From JBKDZR01 sp047971485 (GTDB lineage Bacteria; Pseudomonadota; Alphaproteobacteria; Rhodobacterales; Rhodobacteraceae): 55,192 nt of DNA. The DNA is taken from contig JBKDZR010000038.1 of NCBI GenBank assembly GCA_047971485.1, positions 1-55,192 of the forward strand. The letters are read 5' to 3'. Position numbers and translations under genes: made by a program. Under the pieces are notes generated by a model, which did not search any database, was not told the DNA's origin, and saw only the letters and a program-made list of their open reading frames with translations. Positions within the stretch are counted from its first letter, which is position 1. Each line of letters opens with the position of its first letter. Of the stretch, positions 40,779 through 49,405 are shown piece after piece.

Positions 40779-41335
40779 TGCGGATCGTCGGCGGGGCATT
40801 CCGGGGGCGGCGGCTGACGGCCCTGGGCGGCGGCGATGCAGCCGCCCATCTGCGACCCACGGCGGATCGGGTGCGCGAAGCGGTGTTCAACGTTCTGGCC
40901 GGTGGCGCCTTGGGCGATCCCCTGGAGGATGCGGTGGTGCTGGATCTGTTCGCCGGCACGGGCGGGCTGGGGCTGGAGGCCCTTTCACGCGGCGCAAAAC
41001 GGGTGATTTTTGTTGATAACGGACGGAAATCACTAAGTATTCTGGATCAAAACATCCATCTTCTGGACGTTGCCGACAGGGCACGGGTGATCCGCACCAC
41101 GGCCCTGCGCCTGCCCCCCGCAGACACGCCCGCCAGCCTGATTTTCCTCGATCCACCCTATGGCAAGGCCTTGGGCGAGAAGGCCCTGGCTGCGGCACAG
41201 GTATCAGGCTGGATCGCGCCGGGGGCCGTGATCGTCTGGGAAGAGGCCGCCCCCCAGGAAGCGCCGACAGGGTTCACCCTGCATGGGCACCGCCGCTATG
41301 GCGATGTCCATGTCACACTCCTGTTGGCCGATTAG
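40778..41335 (+). CDS. rsmD: 16S rRNA m2G966 methyltransferase RsmD
   Basis: 185-residue SAM-dependent methyltransferase that modifies G966 of 16S rRNA. It starts MRIVGGAFRGRRL, has RPTADRVREAVFNVL, the SAM motif VLDLFAGTGGLGLEALSRGA and the catalytic motif FLDPPYG. Its ATG shares a base with the stop codon of the reductase (TGATG). The end overlaps the convergent map gene: the bases TTAG at 41332-41335 contain the stop codon of both. Identity is secure. Confidence 0.95.
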   Translation: MRIVGGAFRGRRLTALGGGDAAAHLRPTADRVREAVFNVLAGGALGDPLEDAVVLDLFAGTGGLGLEALSRGAKRVIFVDNGRKSLSILDQNIHLLDVADRARVIRTTALRLPPADTPASLIFLDPPYGKALGEKALAAAQVSGWIAPGAVIVWEEAAPQEAPTGFTLHGHRRYGDVHVTLLLAD

Positions 41336-42150
41336 CCCTGGCTGTAGGTGGGGTGGAATGTCCCTGCCGGTGACAGGGTGAAGATCTCGCAGCCATCGGC
41401 CGTAACCCCGATCGAGTGCTCGAACTGCGCTGAAAGCGATTTGTCCCGGGTCACGGCGGTCCAGTCATCGCCAAGGATCTTGGTCTCGGGCCGGCCCAGA
41501 TTGACCATCGGCTCGATGGTGAAGAACATCCCCTCTTCCAGCACCGGCCCGGTGCCTGGACGACCATAATGCAGGACATTGGGCGGGGCATGGAACACCC
41601 GGCCCAGACCATGGCCACAAAAATCACGCACCACGGACATGCGATGGGCCTCGACATAGGCCTGGATGACATGACCGATATCGCCAAAGGTGGCACCAGG
41701 GCGGACAGCCTCAATCCCCTTGAGCAGGGAATCATGGGTGACCTGGATCAGGCGCTCGGACCGGCGGCTCAGTTTGCCGGCGACATACATGCGGCTGGTA
41801 TCGCCATACCAGCCATCGTCAATCACCGTGACATCTATGTTCAGGATATCGCCGTCCTTCAGCACCTTGGGACCGGGAATGCCATGGCACACCACATGAT
41901 TGACCGAGATGCAGGACGCATGCTGATAGCCCTTGTAGCCCACCGTGGCCGAGATCACCCCCAGTTCGACAATGCGCCGGTCGATATAGTCGTTGATCGC
42001 GGCCGTGGTCGCCCCCGGCACGACATGATCCGCCACCTCATCAAGGATCTGCGCGGCAACCTGCCCGGCACGCTGCATGCCGGCAAAATCGCCCGGTTCG
42101 TGGATCCTGATGCCGTCCCTGGTCAGGCGGCCCCGGTTGCTATCGTCCAA
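41332..42150 (-). CDS. map: Methionine aminopeptidase type I
   Basis: 272-residue cobalt/iron-dependent enzyme that removes the N-terminal methionine of nascent proteins. Metal ligands and motifs in order: NHVVCHGIPG, ILNIDVTVIDDGWYGDTSRM with two aspartates, FCGHGLGRVFHAPP with the His, FTIEPMVNLG with the Glu, and the last Glu in QFEHSIGV. The start is a TTG at 42150 (about a GGAG seven bases upstream), a rare but well-supported start; no ATG or GTG fits. It is followed convergently by rsmD and preceded by a gene-free gap. Confidence 0.94.
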   Translation of the reverse strand: MDDSNRGRLTRDGIRIHEPGDFAGMQRAGQVAAQILDEVADHVVPGATTAAINDYIDRRIVELGVISATVGYKGYQHASCISVNHVVCHGIPGPKVLKDGDILNIDVTVIDDGWYGDTSRMYVAGKLSRRSERLIQVTHDSLLKGIEAVRPGATFGDIGHVIQAYVEAHRMSVVRDFCGHGLGRVFHAPPNVLHYGRPGTGPVLEEGMFFTIEPMVNLGRPETKILGDDWTAVTRDKSLSAQFEHSIGVTADGCEIFTLSPAGTFHPTYSQG

Positions 42151-42512
42151 ACCTTGTCTCCAATCACTGTGCTGCCTGTGCAGATAGTACAGACCGGGCC
42201 GATATGCCAGTGCTGGCGGGCCAGAGGGCTTGGTGGCCCCGTCTGCTCTTTACCTCCTCGTCAAAGCTGACTTGGGAGATATCATGGCGACTGTCTGCTT
42301 TGAGGCCATTCTGTCCCTGACCCTTCACGGCGCGGAACAAGCCCGGAACGGGCGCCGCACCATCACTGGGGCGGCCCACCGGTCTGGCGCTGGCGCGGCT
42401 TGGTCTGCTGGTGGTAACGGCCGCTTTGTCCGCACTGCAATCATGGAACCGCAACGCAGAAGAACACCCGAGGGACACCCAGAACATGGGCATCCAGCAT
42501 CAGATCCTGCCC
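42151..42512. other. Gene-free gap between sfsA and map
   Basis: 362 bp in which I see no supported gene. The open frames in either strand lack ribosome-binding sites and family features. It holds the TTG-start leader of map and a copy of the 17-mer TAACGGCCGCTTTGTCC (near 42417), also present near 26760. It may contain the map promoter; none is clear enough to call. Confidence 0.4.
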
Positions 42513-43214
42513 TCACGCCACCGGCAGCGGCCCCGCCAGATCCACCGATTGCGGCGTGATCGTGGTGCCGTAGCACAGCATCTCGACCCCTGCGGCACGG
42601 GCATCCTCGAACGCGGCAGCATAGGCCGGATCCAGATCCGCGGCCATACGCAGACGCGTGCAATCTGTCCGCTGGACAAGGTACAGCATCACCGCCCGGT
42701 GCCCCTCGGCCACCTGCGCCGCCAGATCCCGCAGATGGCGCGCCCCTCGCTTGGTCACGCTGTCGGGAAATTCAGCCCAGTCATCGTCACGCCGCAGATG
42801 GACGTTCTTGACCTCGACCCAGGTTTCGGCCCCATCGGCCCCGGTCAGCAGGAAATCAACCCGGCTGTTGCTGCCATACATCACCTCAGGGCGGATGATC
42901 GCCGCACCGGCCAGTTCCGGGATTGTGCCGGCCTCAAGTGCGGCCTTGACGATGCGATTGGGCACCGCCGTGTCGATCCCGACGAAATGCCCGCCCGGCA
43001 GATCCGACACCCGCCAGCCATAGCGCAGCTTGCGCTTGGGGTCATCATTGGGTTCCAGCCAGATCCGCGTCCCGGGATCAGCCAGCCCCAGCATCGAACC
43101 GGGATTGGGACAATGGGCCGTCACCTCTTCGCCGCTATCGAGAACCGCATCGGCGAGAAAGCGTTTGTAGCGGCGCACAAGCCGCGCGGGCACGAGAGGG
43201 GATGGAAAGCGCAT
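42513..43214 (-). CDS. sfsA: DNA-binding/sugar fermentation stimulation protein SfsA
   Basis: 233-residue SfsA-family protein. It opens MRFPSPLVPARLVRRYKRF, with an OB-like N-terminal domain containing VTAHCPNPGSMLGL. The nuclease-like C-terminal domain has NSRVDFLL, WVEVKNVHLR and PDSVTKRGARHLRDL, the conserved metal-site residues of the family. In E. coli, SfsA stimulates maltose gene expression, but the fold suggests nucleic-acid processing; the role here is unknown. The ATG at 43214 gives the usual length; its ribosome-binding site is weak. It is divergent from the CinA-like gene. Confidence 0.93.
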   Translation of the reverse strand: MRFPSPLVPARLVRRYKRFLADAVLDSGEEVTAHCPNPGSMLGLADPGTRIWLEPNDDPKRKLRYGWRVSDLPGGHFVGIDTAVPNRIVKAALEAGTIPELAGAAIIRPEVMYGSNSRVDFLLTGADGAETWVEVKNVHLRRDDDWAEFPDSVTKRGARHLRDLAAQVAEGHRAVMLYLVQRTDCTRLRMAADLDPAYAAAFEDARAAGVEMLCYGTTITPQSVDLAGPLPVA

Positions 43215-43266
43215 CCTGCGTGGCCTATACGGGGAAACAGAGGGACACAAGCGCGGGAGACAGGCC

Positions 43267-44013
43267 ATGGGACGCAAAACCGGCCCGAATGCGGCGATGC
43301 TGGTGATCGGGGATGAAATCCTGTCCGGCCGGACCCGCGATGCCAACATGCATTTCCTGGCCGGGGAACTGACCCGCCAGGGCATCGACCTGGCCGAGGT
43401 GCGGATCGTCGCCGACGATCATGACGCCATCATCGCTGCGCTCCGCGCCCTGTCCGATCACTATGACACCGTCTTTACCTCGGGCGGCATCGGGCCAACC
43501 CATGACGATATCACCGCCGATGCCGTAGCCGCCGCCTTCGAAGTGACCATCGACGTGCGCGCCGATGCCCGCGCCGTACTTGAGGCCCATTACGCAGTAG
43601 CCGGCACCACGCTGAACGAGGCCCGCCTGCGCATGGCCCGCATTCCCGACGGCGCAACGCTGATCGACAACCCGATCTCGGCGGCCCCCGGTTTCACCTT
43701 GGGCAATGTGCATGTGATGGCCGGTGTGCCTGCGATCTTTCAGGCGATGGTCGCCAATGTGCTGCCCACCCTGACCGGAGGGGCACCGATCCTCAGCCAG
43801 AACCTGACGGTGCTGCGCCCCGAAGGCGATATCGCCGCACCGCTGAAGGCCCTGGCAGACCGGTTTGCTGATCTGTCCTTTGGCTCCTATCCCTTCCAGC
43901 GCGATGGGGTCTATGGCACGAATATCGTGGTACGGGGAACCGATGGCGCCGCCGTGGATGCCGCGCTCTGCGCGCTGCAGGCGCAATTCGCCGACGACAT
44001 GTCAACCGTGTGA
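43267..44013 (+). CDS. CinA N-terminal/molybdopterin-binding domain protein (competence-damage-inducible A family)
   Basis: 248-residue protein with a MoCF-type domain: AMLVIGDEILSGRTRDANMHF, then TSGGIGPTHDDITADAVAAA, the binding motif shared by MoeA, MogA and CinA. Residues after 170 form a short C-terminal extension. It lacks the nicotinamide-mononucleotide deamidase domain of full CinA. The precise reaction is unknown; it may hydrolyse ADP-ribose-like nucleotides as known for the COG1058 group. It starts 52 bp from the divergent sfsA, with GGGAG nearby. A GNAT gene follows. Confidence 0.9.
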   Translation: MGRKTGPNAAMLVIGDEILSGRTRDANMHFLAGELTRQGIDLAEVRIVADDHDAIIAALRALSDHYDTVFTSGGIGPTHDDITADAVAAAFEVTIDVRADARAVLEAHYAVAGTTLNEARLRMARIPDGATLIDNPISAAPGFTLGNVHVMAGVPAIFQAMVANVLPTLTGGAPILSQNLTVLRPEGDIAAPLKALADRFADLSFGSYPFQRDGVYGTNIVVRGTDGAAVDAALCALQAQFADDMSTV

Positions 44014-44020
44014 CCGCCAC

Positions 44021-44764
44021 GTGACCACCACGCCCGTTCCTGCCCCTCTTCTTGCCCTCGACACAATCCTGGCCGAAACTTGGCCCGCCGCCGAAACCTG
44101 CACGCTGGGGCCCCTGACCCTGCGGCGCAGCCCCGGCGGCGGCCAGCGCGTTCAGGCCGCCAGCCTGACCGGCGAAGCCCTGCCCACCGCCCAGACACTG
44201 ACCACAGCCGCCGAGATCATGGACGATTGGGGGCAAACCCCGCTTTATCGGGTGGATGACGGACAAGAGGGGTTTGATACGTTGCTCGACGGGGCCGGCT
44301 ATGTCCAATGCGATCCGACAGTGTTGCGTATCGGCCATCTGGCCCCTCTTTTGGCGATCGAGGTGCCGCCGGTCAGCAATTTCAGCATCTGGCCGCCCTT
44401 GGCAATCATCCAGGACATGTGGCGGACCGCCGGGCATGGCCCGGACCGGATCGCAGTGATGCACAGGGTTCCGGGGGCCAGAACCGCGCTGCTGGCCCGA
44501 CACACGGATCGCCCGGTCGGGGTGTCCTTTGTCGCGACGTCAGGCAAGACGGCTGTCGTCCATGCGCTGGATGTGGTGCCCACCTTCCGCGGCCAGGGCA
44601 TAGCCCGGCGGATGATGGCCCGCGCCGCCCGGTGGGCGCAGGCCCAGGGCCTGACCCGGATCGCAGCGCTGGTCACGACGGACAACACCCCGGCCCAGAA
44701 GCTCTATCAATCGCTGGGGATGGAACCGGCGGGGGGCTATCACTATCGGCGGCTGAAACGGTGA
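44021..44764 (+). CDS. GNAT-family N-acetyltransferase
   Basis: 247-residue protein with a C-terminal GNAT domain. The acetyl-CoA motif is ALDVVPTFRGQGIARRMMA near residue 185-200, and the motif-B-like TTDNTPAQKLYQSLGMEP follows. The N-terminal half is an uncharacterised extension with a repeat-like GNAT fold possibility (two tandem GNAT domains is a common plan). The start is a GTG at 44021, seven bases after the CinA-like stop codon, without a strong ribosome-binding site. Its end overlaps the next gene by four bases (GTGA). The substrate is unknown. Confidence 0.82.
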   Translation: MTTTPVPAPLLALDTILAETWPAAETCTLGPLTLRRSPGGGQRVQAASLTGEALPTAQTLTTAAEIMDDWGQTPLYRVDDGQEGFDTLLDGAGYVQCDPTVLRIGHLAPLLAIEVPPVSNFSIWPPLAIIQDMWRTAGHGPDRIAVMHRVPGARTALLARHTDRPVGVSFVATSGKTAVVHALDVVPTFRGQGIARRMMARAARWAQAQGLTRIAALVTTDNTPAQKLYQSLGMEPAGGYHYRRLKR

Positions 44765-45750
44765 TCCCCCGGCTGGTCCCAAAACTGCAGGGGCTGGCGC
44801 TGCTGGCCGTGATACTGCCAGCCCTGACCGCCGCCGCCGCCGCGCAAACATCTGTCCCCCTGCTCCTGCCCGCCGAGGCCACACCCAGTCTCATCCAACA
44901 GGACCCACCCGGCGGCTACAGTCTGGCGACCGGCCCCTCCACCGCCCCGAACCAGCCTCCGCCCCAGCAACCTGTCACTGGCCCGCGCACCCGCAGCGCC
45001 TATCGGCTGGCGGGCTGGGGCCATCGACAGATCGAACTTCTCGAAACCCTGGACCATCACCTGGCCCAGGCCGGCTGGACGGTCCTGTTCACATGTGTCG
45101 CGCCCCGCTGCGGCGGCTATGATTTCCGCCAAAGCCGCGATGTCCTGCCTCTGCCCGATATGTTCGTCGATCTCGGGGCCTTTGCCTATCTCGCCGCGAC
45201 CGATGCCCAAGGCCAGGCGCTGGAGGTGATCACCAGCCCGGCCGGCCCCGATCTTTACACCCAGATCAGCCAACTGCGCCCAACCCCGGCCCTGCCCCAC
45301 GCTGAGCCGCGCACCCATGATCTGCCCGCCCCATCCCCTGCCGCCAGCCCGCCGCAGATATGGACGGAACAGACCATGGATGATGTGCTGCGTCGGGATG
45401 GGCGGCTCAGGCTGGCCGGGCTGCGCTTTGCCAGCGGCACCGCAGAGGTCGATGTCAGCCAAACCCCCGCCCTGCCCGCACTGATCGACTGGCTGCGCGC
45501 GGATCCGGGCCGGCGCATTGCCCTGGTCGGCCATAGTGACTGGAGCGGATCCTACGCCACCAATCAGGCTCTGTCTCAACGCCGGGCCCAAAGCCTGGCC
45601 GACCTGCTGGCAACCGACTACGCGATTGATCCGGCCCGGATCGAGGTCCATGGCGCTGCCTATCTCGTTCCCCTGACAGGCAACACCACCCCCACAGGAC
45701 AAGAGGAAAACCGCCGGGTCGAGGCCGTCGCCCTGCCCCCGGCGCCCTGA
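44761..45750 (+). CDS. OmpA-family outer membrane/peptidoglycan-binding protein
   Basis: 329-residue exported protein with a signal peptide (GLALLAVILPALTAAAAAQ, with AAA-QT cleavage). A proline-rich linker and a central domain with the cysteine pair CVAPRC (about residues 113-118) follow. A C-terminal OmpA-like domain from about residue 215 contains LRFASGTAEVD, ALVGHSDWSGSYATNQALS and SQRRAQSLADLLATDYAID, the peptidoglycan-binding motif with its Asp and Arg. The GTG at 44761 overlaps the GNAT stop codon by four bases. It is probably an envelope-anchoring protein; the partner is unknown. Confidence 0.87.
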   Translation: MIPRLVPKLQGLALLAVILPALTAAAAAQTSVPLLLPAEATPSLIQQDPPGGYSLATGPSTAPNQPPPQQPVTGPRTRSAYRLAGWGHRQIELLETLDHHLAQAGWTVLFTCVAPRCGGYDFRQSRDVLPLPDMFVDLGAFAYLAATDAQGQALEVITSPAGPDLYTQISQLRPTPALPHAEPRTHDLPAPSPAASPPQIWTEQTMDDVLRRDGRLRLAGLRFASGTAEVDVSQTPALPALIDWLRADPGRRIALVGHSDWSGSYATNQALSQRRAQSLADLLATDYAIDPARIEVHGAAYLVPLTGNTTPTGQEENRRVEAVALPPAP

Positions 45751-45813
45751 CCAAGGACCTGGACGGTAACCTGACCTTCCGTCACGGATGCGGCTTTGGG
45801 GCCTGTTTTGCCC

Positions 45814-45906
45814 CTACGTGTTCAGTCCCGGCATCTGGTGGATCGGATTTAGGATGAATCGATCTGGCTCTGATGTCCAGATTTTGCAGATATATTCGTA
45901 GGGCGT
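45814..45906 (-). pseudogene. Truncated IS481-type transposase, C-terminal 30 residues only
   Basis: The minus strand codes TPYEYICKIWTSEPDRFILN followed by PIHQMPGLNT and a stop, the recognisable C-terminal end of IS481-family transposases. The catalytic DDE core is absent. The codons are less GC-rich than their neighbours. A small hairpin GGGGC/GCCCC (45798-45814) follows the stop codon. The frame continues upstream into a hairpin without transposase similarity, so this is a broken remnant with about the last 10 percent of the gene. The rest of the 357-bp gap 45751-46107 carries no gene. Confidence 0.7.
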
Positions 45907-45936
45907 GTCGTGTGAATGCGAATGAACACGACACGC
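45903..45936. repeat. Perfect 11-bp inverted repeat at the IS481 remnant junction
   Basis: GCGTGTCGTGT (45903-45913) and ACACGACACGC (45926-45936) enclose a 12-base loop GAATGCGAATGA. One arm overlaps the first codons of the transposase remnant, so the hairpin marks the breakpoint between IS sequence and something else. It may be the end of a small repeat element or an insertion target. Confidence 0.75.
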
Positions 45937-46020
45937 TCTGAAGGGGATGATCTGCCTGTGCTCCCTTGCCCCGGTTGGCAGCCCTTTGTTCGAACTTCGG
46001 AACAAGATAATCTGACAATC

Positions 46021-46055
46021 CAAAAGGCGCCCCGGTCATTCGAACCGGAAGCGCC
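46021..46055 (-). terminator. Terminator of the LysR gene
   Basis: On the minus strand GGCGC-TT-CCGGT (46055-46044) pairs with ACCGG-G-GCGCC (46036-46026) around a 7-base loop, then TTTT. It stands 53 bp after the LysR-gene stop codon. Confidence 0.75.
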
Positions 46056-46107
46056 CTGCAATTGCCTTGGTCAAAAAATTTCTTTCTAAAATTCCGTAAT
46101 GGATCAA

Positions 46108-47007
46108 CTATTGCCCGCGTCCGCCCACCTGATCCGGCGCACCGAAATGGCTCAGGAAGGCCCGGACCTTGGGGTTGATCTGATCGCCGGGACGATGGCT
46201 GACATGAACCGGCAGAACCTGCGGCGGCAGATCCGTCAGCACCTCGACTAAACGCCCCGCCCCCAGATGCGCCTCGACCAGGCTGAGCGGCACAAAACCA
46301 ATCCCCAGACCGTCCAGCAGCGCCGCCATCACCGTGGCGGTATCGCGCACGATCAGCCGTCCCGGCGTGTGGATCGGCCGGCGTTCGCCACTGCGGCTGA
46401 CCAGATGAAACTTGGCATCGCCATTGTCACCGCTGAAATTGAGGATGTCGTGATTGGACAGATCCTCGATCCGGGCGGGCGCCCCCGCCCGGGCCACATA
46501 GTCCGGCGCCGCGACCAGAACGAAACGCAATTCGCCCAGTTGCAGGCTGTTCTTGCCGATATCGGCCATGGCCGTGCCCACAGCCAGTTCAAAGCCATCG
46601 CCCTTCAGTTCCACATAGCCGTCCGTCTGCCCCAGATGCAGGTTCAGTCCCGGATGCGCCTGAAGGAACGCGGTCAGATGCGCGGCGATAAAGCACCCTG
46701 CGAGCGCGTCCATCACCGCCACCCGCAAAAAGCCCTCGGGCGCCACATTCTTTTCGGCGATCATCTGCTCGGCGTCCTGCACCGCCCCCAGAACCGTCCG
46801 CGCCCGTTCATAAAAGGCAAGGCCGATTTCCGTGGGGGCCACGCGCCGCGTGGTCCGGTCCAGAAGCTTCACATCAAGGCGGGCCTCAAGCGAAGAGACA
46901 TGTTTCGATACCGCCGATTTCGACACGCCCAGCCGCTTGGCTGCGCCCGTGAAACCGCCTTGCTCCACTACCGTCGTGAAGGCTTCCATCTCCGTCATTC
47001 GATCCAT
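46108..47007 (-). CDS. LysR-family transcriptional regulator
   Basis: 299-residue regulator. It begins MDRMTEMEAFTTVVEQGGF, with the helix-turn-helix FTGAAKRLGVSKSAVSKHVS at residues about 18-40, and the effector-binding domain from about residue 90 to 290. The MDR-MTEMEAF start is a group well represented in this family of bacteria. I chose ATG 47007; an upstream frame to 47100 is unrelated. It lies downstream of the dienoyl-CoA reductase gene in the same direction, separated by a 304-bp AT-rich gap, so it may regulate that gene or an unlinked one; neither target nor effector can be read. Confidence 0.9.
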   Translation of the reverse strand: MDRMTEMEAFTTVVEQGGFTGAAKRLGVSKSAVSKHVSSLEARLDVKLLDRTTRRVAPTEIGLAFYERARTVLGAVQDAEQMIAEKNVAPEGFLRVAVMDALAGCFIAAHLTAFLQAHPGLNLHLGQTDGYVELKGDGFELAVGTAMADIGKNSLQLGELRFVLVAAPDYVARAGAPARIEDLSNHDILNFSGDNGDAKFHLVSRSGERRPIHTPGRLIVRDTATVMAALLDGLGIGFVPLSLVEAHLGAGRLVEVLTDLPPQVLPVHVSHRPGDQINPKVRAFLSHFGAPDQVGGRGQ

Positions 47008-47311
47008 GGGGGTACTCGTTCTAAATTTACTGACACAACGCGAAAAACCAGTCGATTGTGGCAAAACTCGGTCCATTTGTAGAGATTTTCCATACGTCAC
47101 TTCGGAACGAAGGGATCCCTGGACAGAAACATTCCGCCCTTTACGATCAATTTCCTTTTGAAAACCGACCAGTTAGCCGAAAGACCCGGCAATTTACCAA
47201 AACTGAAAATCCCACAAGATTACGCAGGGTTAAATAAAGATTTATCGGAATAAGAATCGAGAAACAGATGCCCGTCTGTATAGTTTGCGCCGAATCAGAC
47301 TGGCGGTCGAT
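47008..47311. promoter_or_regulatory. AT-rich leader of the LysR gene with an inverted repeat
   Basis: 304 bp without a gene and with unusually low GC for the window. ACAGA-N6-TCTGT (47264-47279) is a dyad of the size bound by LysR-type proteins, though its centre lies about 265 bp upstream of the LysR start. No clean -10/-35 pair was seen. The region follows the fadH-like stop codon directly. Confidence 0.4.
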
Positions 47312-49330
47312 TTAAAGGCCAGCCGCCAGCCGCGTCCCCTGATCGATCGCCTGCTTGGCATCCAGTTCCGCCGCGACATCGGCCCCACCGATCACATGCA
47401 CCGGACGCCTCGCCGCGATCAACGCATCCGCAAGGGTTCGCTCGGGTTCCTGGCCCGCGCACAGAACAACGGTATCGACCGCGATCAGCCGCGCCTCATC
47501 GCCGATCATGACATGCAGGCCCTCGGTATCAATCCGGTCATAGCGAATCCCGGCCAGCATCTTGACCCCCTTCATCATCAGCGTCGCACGATGAATCCAG
47601 CCGGTCGTCCGGCCCAGACGCCGGCCCGGTTTTTCGGCCTTGCGCTGCAACAGGGTGACCGCGCGGGCCGCCGGATCAGGGGCCGGTCCCTCAGGGGCCA
47701 GACCGCCCCGGGCGCAGGACGGATCGGTCACCCCCCATTCGCGCCGCCACAGCGCGGCATCCAGTGTCGGGCTTTGACCATCCTGCACCAGATAGGCACA
47801 AACGTCGAAACCGATCCCCCCGGCCCCGATCACAGCCACGCGCGGCCCGGCCTGCACCGCACCGGACAAAAGATCGAGATACCCGATGACATTGGGCCCC
47901 TCCTGCCCCTGGATACCCGGATCGCGCGGGCGGACACCGGTGGCAACGATGATATCGTCGAACCCGTCCAGATCCCCCACCCCGACCTCCTGGTTCAGGC
48001 ACAGCGTGACGCCGGTTTCGGTCAGCATCGTCGAAAACCAGTGGACCAACCCATCGAATTCCTCTTTGCCGGGAATGCGCCGGGCAAGGTTCAGCTGCCC
48101 CCCGATCTGCGCCCCCCGTTCAAAGAGGGTAACCATGTGGCCCCGGGCCGCTGCGGTGATCGCCGCCGACAGACCGGCCGGGCCCGCCCCGACCACGGCG
48201 ATGCGGCGCGGCGCGGCAGCGGGCATGACCATCAGTTCGGTTTCATGGCAGGCGCGGGGATTGACCAGGCATGTGGACACCCGCCCCGAGAACGTGTGAT
48301 CCAGACAGGCCTGGTTGCAGGCGATACAGGGCGCGATCAGGTCCGGGCGCCCGGCCCGTGCCTTGGTGACGAAATCGGCATCGGCCAGAAAGGGCCGGGC
48401 CAAGGACACCATATCGGCCATCCCCTCGGCCAGAACGCGCTCGGCCACCTCGGGGGTGTTGATCCGGTTCGAAGTGATCAGCGGAATACCAACCTGCCCC
48501 ATCAGCTTTTGCGTGACCCAGGCAAAGCCCGCCCGCGGCACCGAGGTGGCAATGGTAGGCACACGCGCCTCGTGCCAGCCGATCCCCGTATTCAGGATCG
48601 TGGCCCCGGCAGCTTCGATGGCCCGGGCCAGGCGCAGGACCTCGTCCCAGGTTGATCCATCGGGAACCAGGTCGATCATCGACAGCCGGAAGATCACGAT
48701 GAAATCCGGTCCCACGGCGGCGCGGACACGGCGGACCACTTCGACCGGCAGGCGCATGCGGTTTTCATAGGTCCCGCCCCACGCGTCTTCGCGCCGATTG
48801 GTGCGATGGGCGACGAACTGGTTCAGCAGATACCCCTCGGATCCCATGATCTCGACCCCGTCATAGCCGGCCTCGCGGGCCCGGGAGGCGGAAGCCACGA
48901 TATCGGCGATCTGGCGCTCGATACCGGCGGCGTCCAGTTCCGCCGGGGTAAAGGGCGAGATGGGCGACTTGATCGCCGAGGGCGCGACCGCATCCGGCGA
49001 ATAAGCATAGCGACCGGCATGAAGGATCTGCATCGCGATCCGCCCCCCGGCGTCATGGACGCGCTCGGTGATGATCCGGTGATTGGCCACATCGCGGGCA
49101 GAGGCCATTTCCGCCGCGTTTTCGGCCACCGCACCAGCCCCGTTCGGCGCGACACCCCCGGTGACGATCAGCCCAACGCCACTGCACGCCCGGTCGGCAT
49201 AAAAGGTCGCCAGCCGGTTCCAGTCGCCGGTTTCCTCCAGCCCGGTATGCATGGATCCCATCAGCACCCGATTGGGCAGCACAGTGAAGCCCAGGTCAAG
49301 CGGGGCGAAGAGATGAGGATAGGGCGACAT
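47312..49330 (-). CDS. 2,4-dienoyl-CoA reductase-like NADPH flavoprotein (FadH family)
   Basis: 672 residues, the exact length of E. coli FadH. The old yellow enzyme (FMN) barrel spans about 1-330: LFAPLDLGFTVLPNRVLMG, and HAGRYAYSP with the active-site region. The 4Fe-4S motif is CIACNQACLDH with a later Cys in GRVSTCLVNP. FAD and NADPH Rossmann domains follow (RRIAVVGAGPAGLSAA, PRVAVIGAGGIGFDV). It removes double bonds at even positions of unsaturated acyl-CoAs in beta-oxidation; some relatives act on other enoates. The ATG at 49330 has GGAGG five bases upstream. A LysR gene follows. Confidence 0.92.
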   Translation of the reverse strand: MSPYPHLFAPLDLGFTVLPNRVLMGSMHTGLEETGDWNRLATFYADRACSGVGLIVTGGVAPNGAGAVAENAAEMASARDVANHRIITERVHDAGGRIAMQILHAGRYAYSPDAVAPSAIKSPISPFTPAELDAAGIERQIADIVASASRAREAGYDGVEIMGSEGYLLNQFVAHRTNRREDAWGGTYENRMRLPVEVVRRVRAAVGPDFIVIFRLSMIDLVPDGSTWDEVLRLARAIEAAGATILNTGIGWHEARVPTIATSVPRAGFAWVTQKLMGQVGIPLITSNRINTPEVAERVLAEGMADMVSLARPFLADADFVTKARAGRPDLIAPCIACNQACLDHTFSGRVSTCLVNPRACHETELMVMPAAAPRRIAVVGAGPAGLSAAITAAARGHMVTLFERGAQIGGQLNLARRIPGKEEFDGLVHWFSTMLTETGVTLCLNQEVGVGDLDGFDDIIVATGVRPRDPGIQGQEGPNVIGYLDLLSGAVQAGPRVAVIGAGGIGFDVCAYLVQDGQSPTLDAALWRREWGVTDPSCARGGLAPEGPAPDPAARAVTLLQRKAEKPGRRLGRTTGWIHRATLMMKGVKMLAGIRYDRIDTEGLHVMIGDEARLIAVDTVVLCAGQEPERTLADALIAARRPVHVIGGADVAAELDAKQAIDQGTRLAAGL

Positions 49331-49405
49331 GGCGGCCTCCGGCTGTGTCTGACCCAGACTTGCCTGTCTGACGCCCCATGTCATCCCCCAACCGCGCTGG
49401 TCAGG

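Noticed and set aside
42230..42559. A 109-residue plus-strand ORF between map and sfsA
   Set aside because: It runs into the sfsA gene antisense, has no recognisable domain, and only part has a plausible start.
45782..46039. An 85-residue minus-strand ORF over the IS481 remnant
   Set aside because: It is in another frame than the recognisable transposase tail and has no family features.
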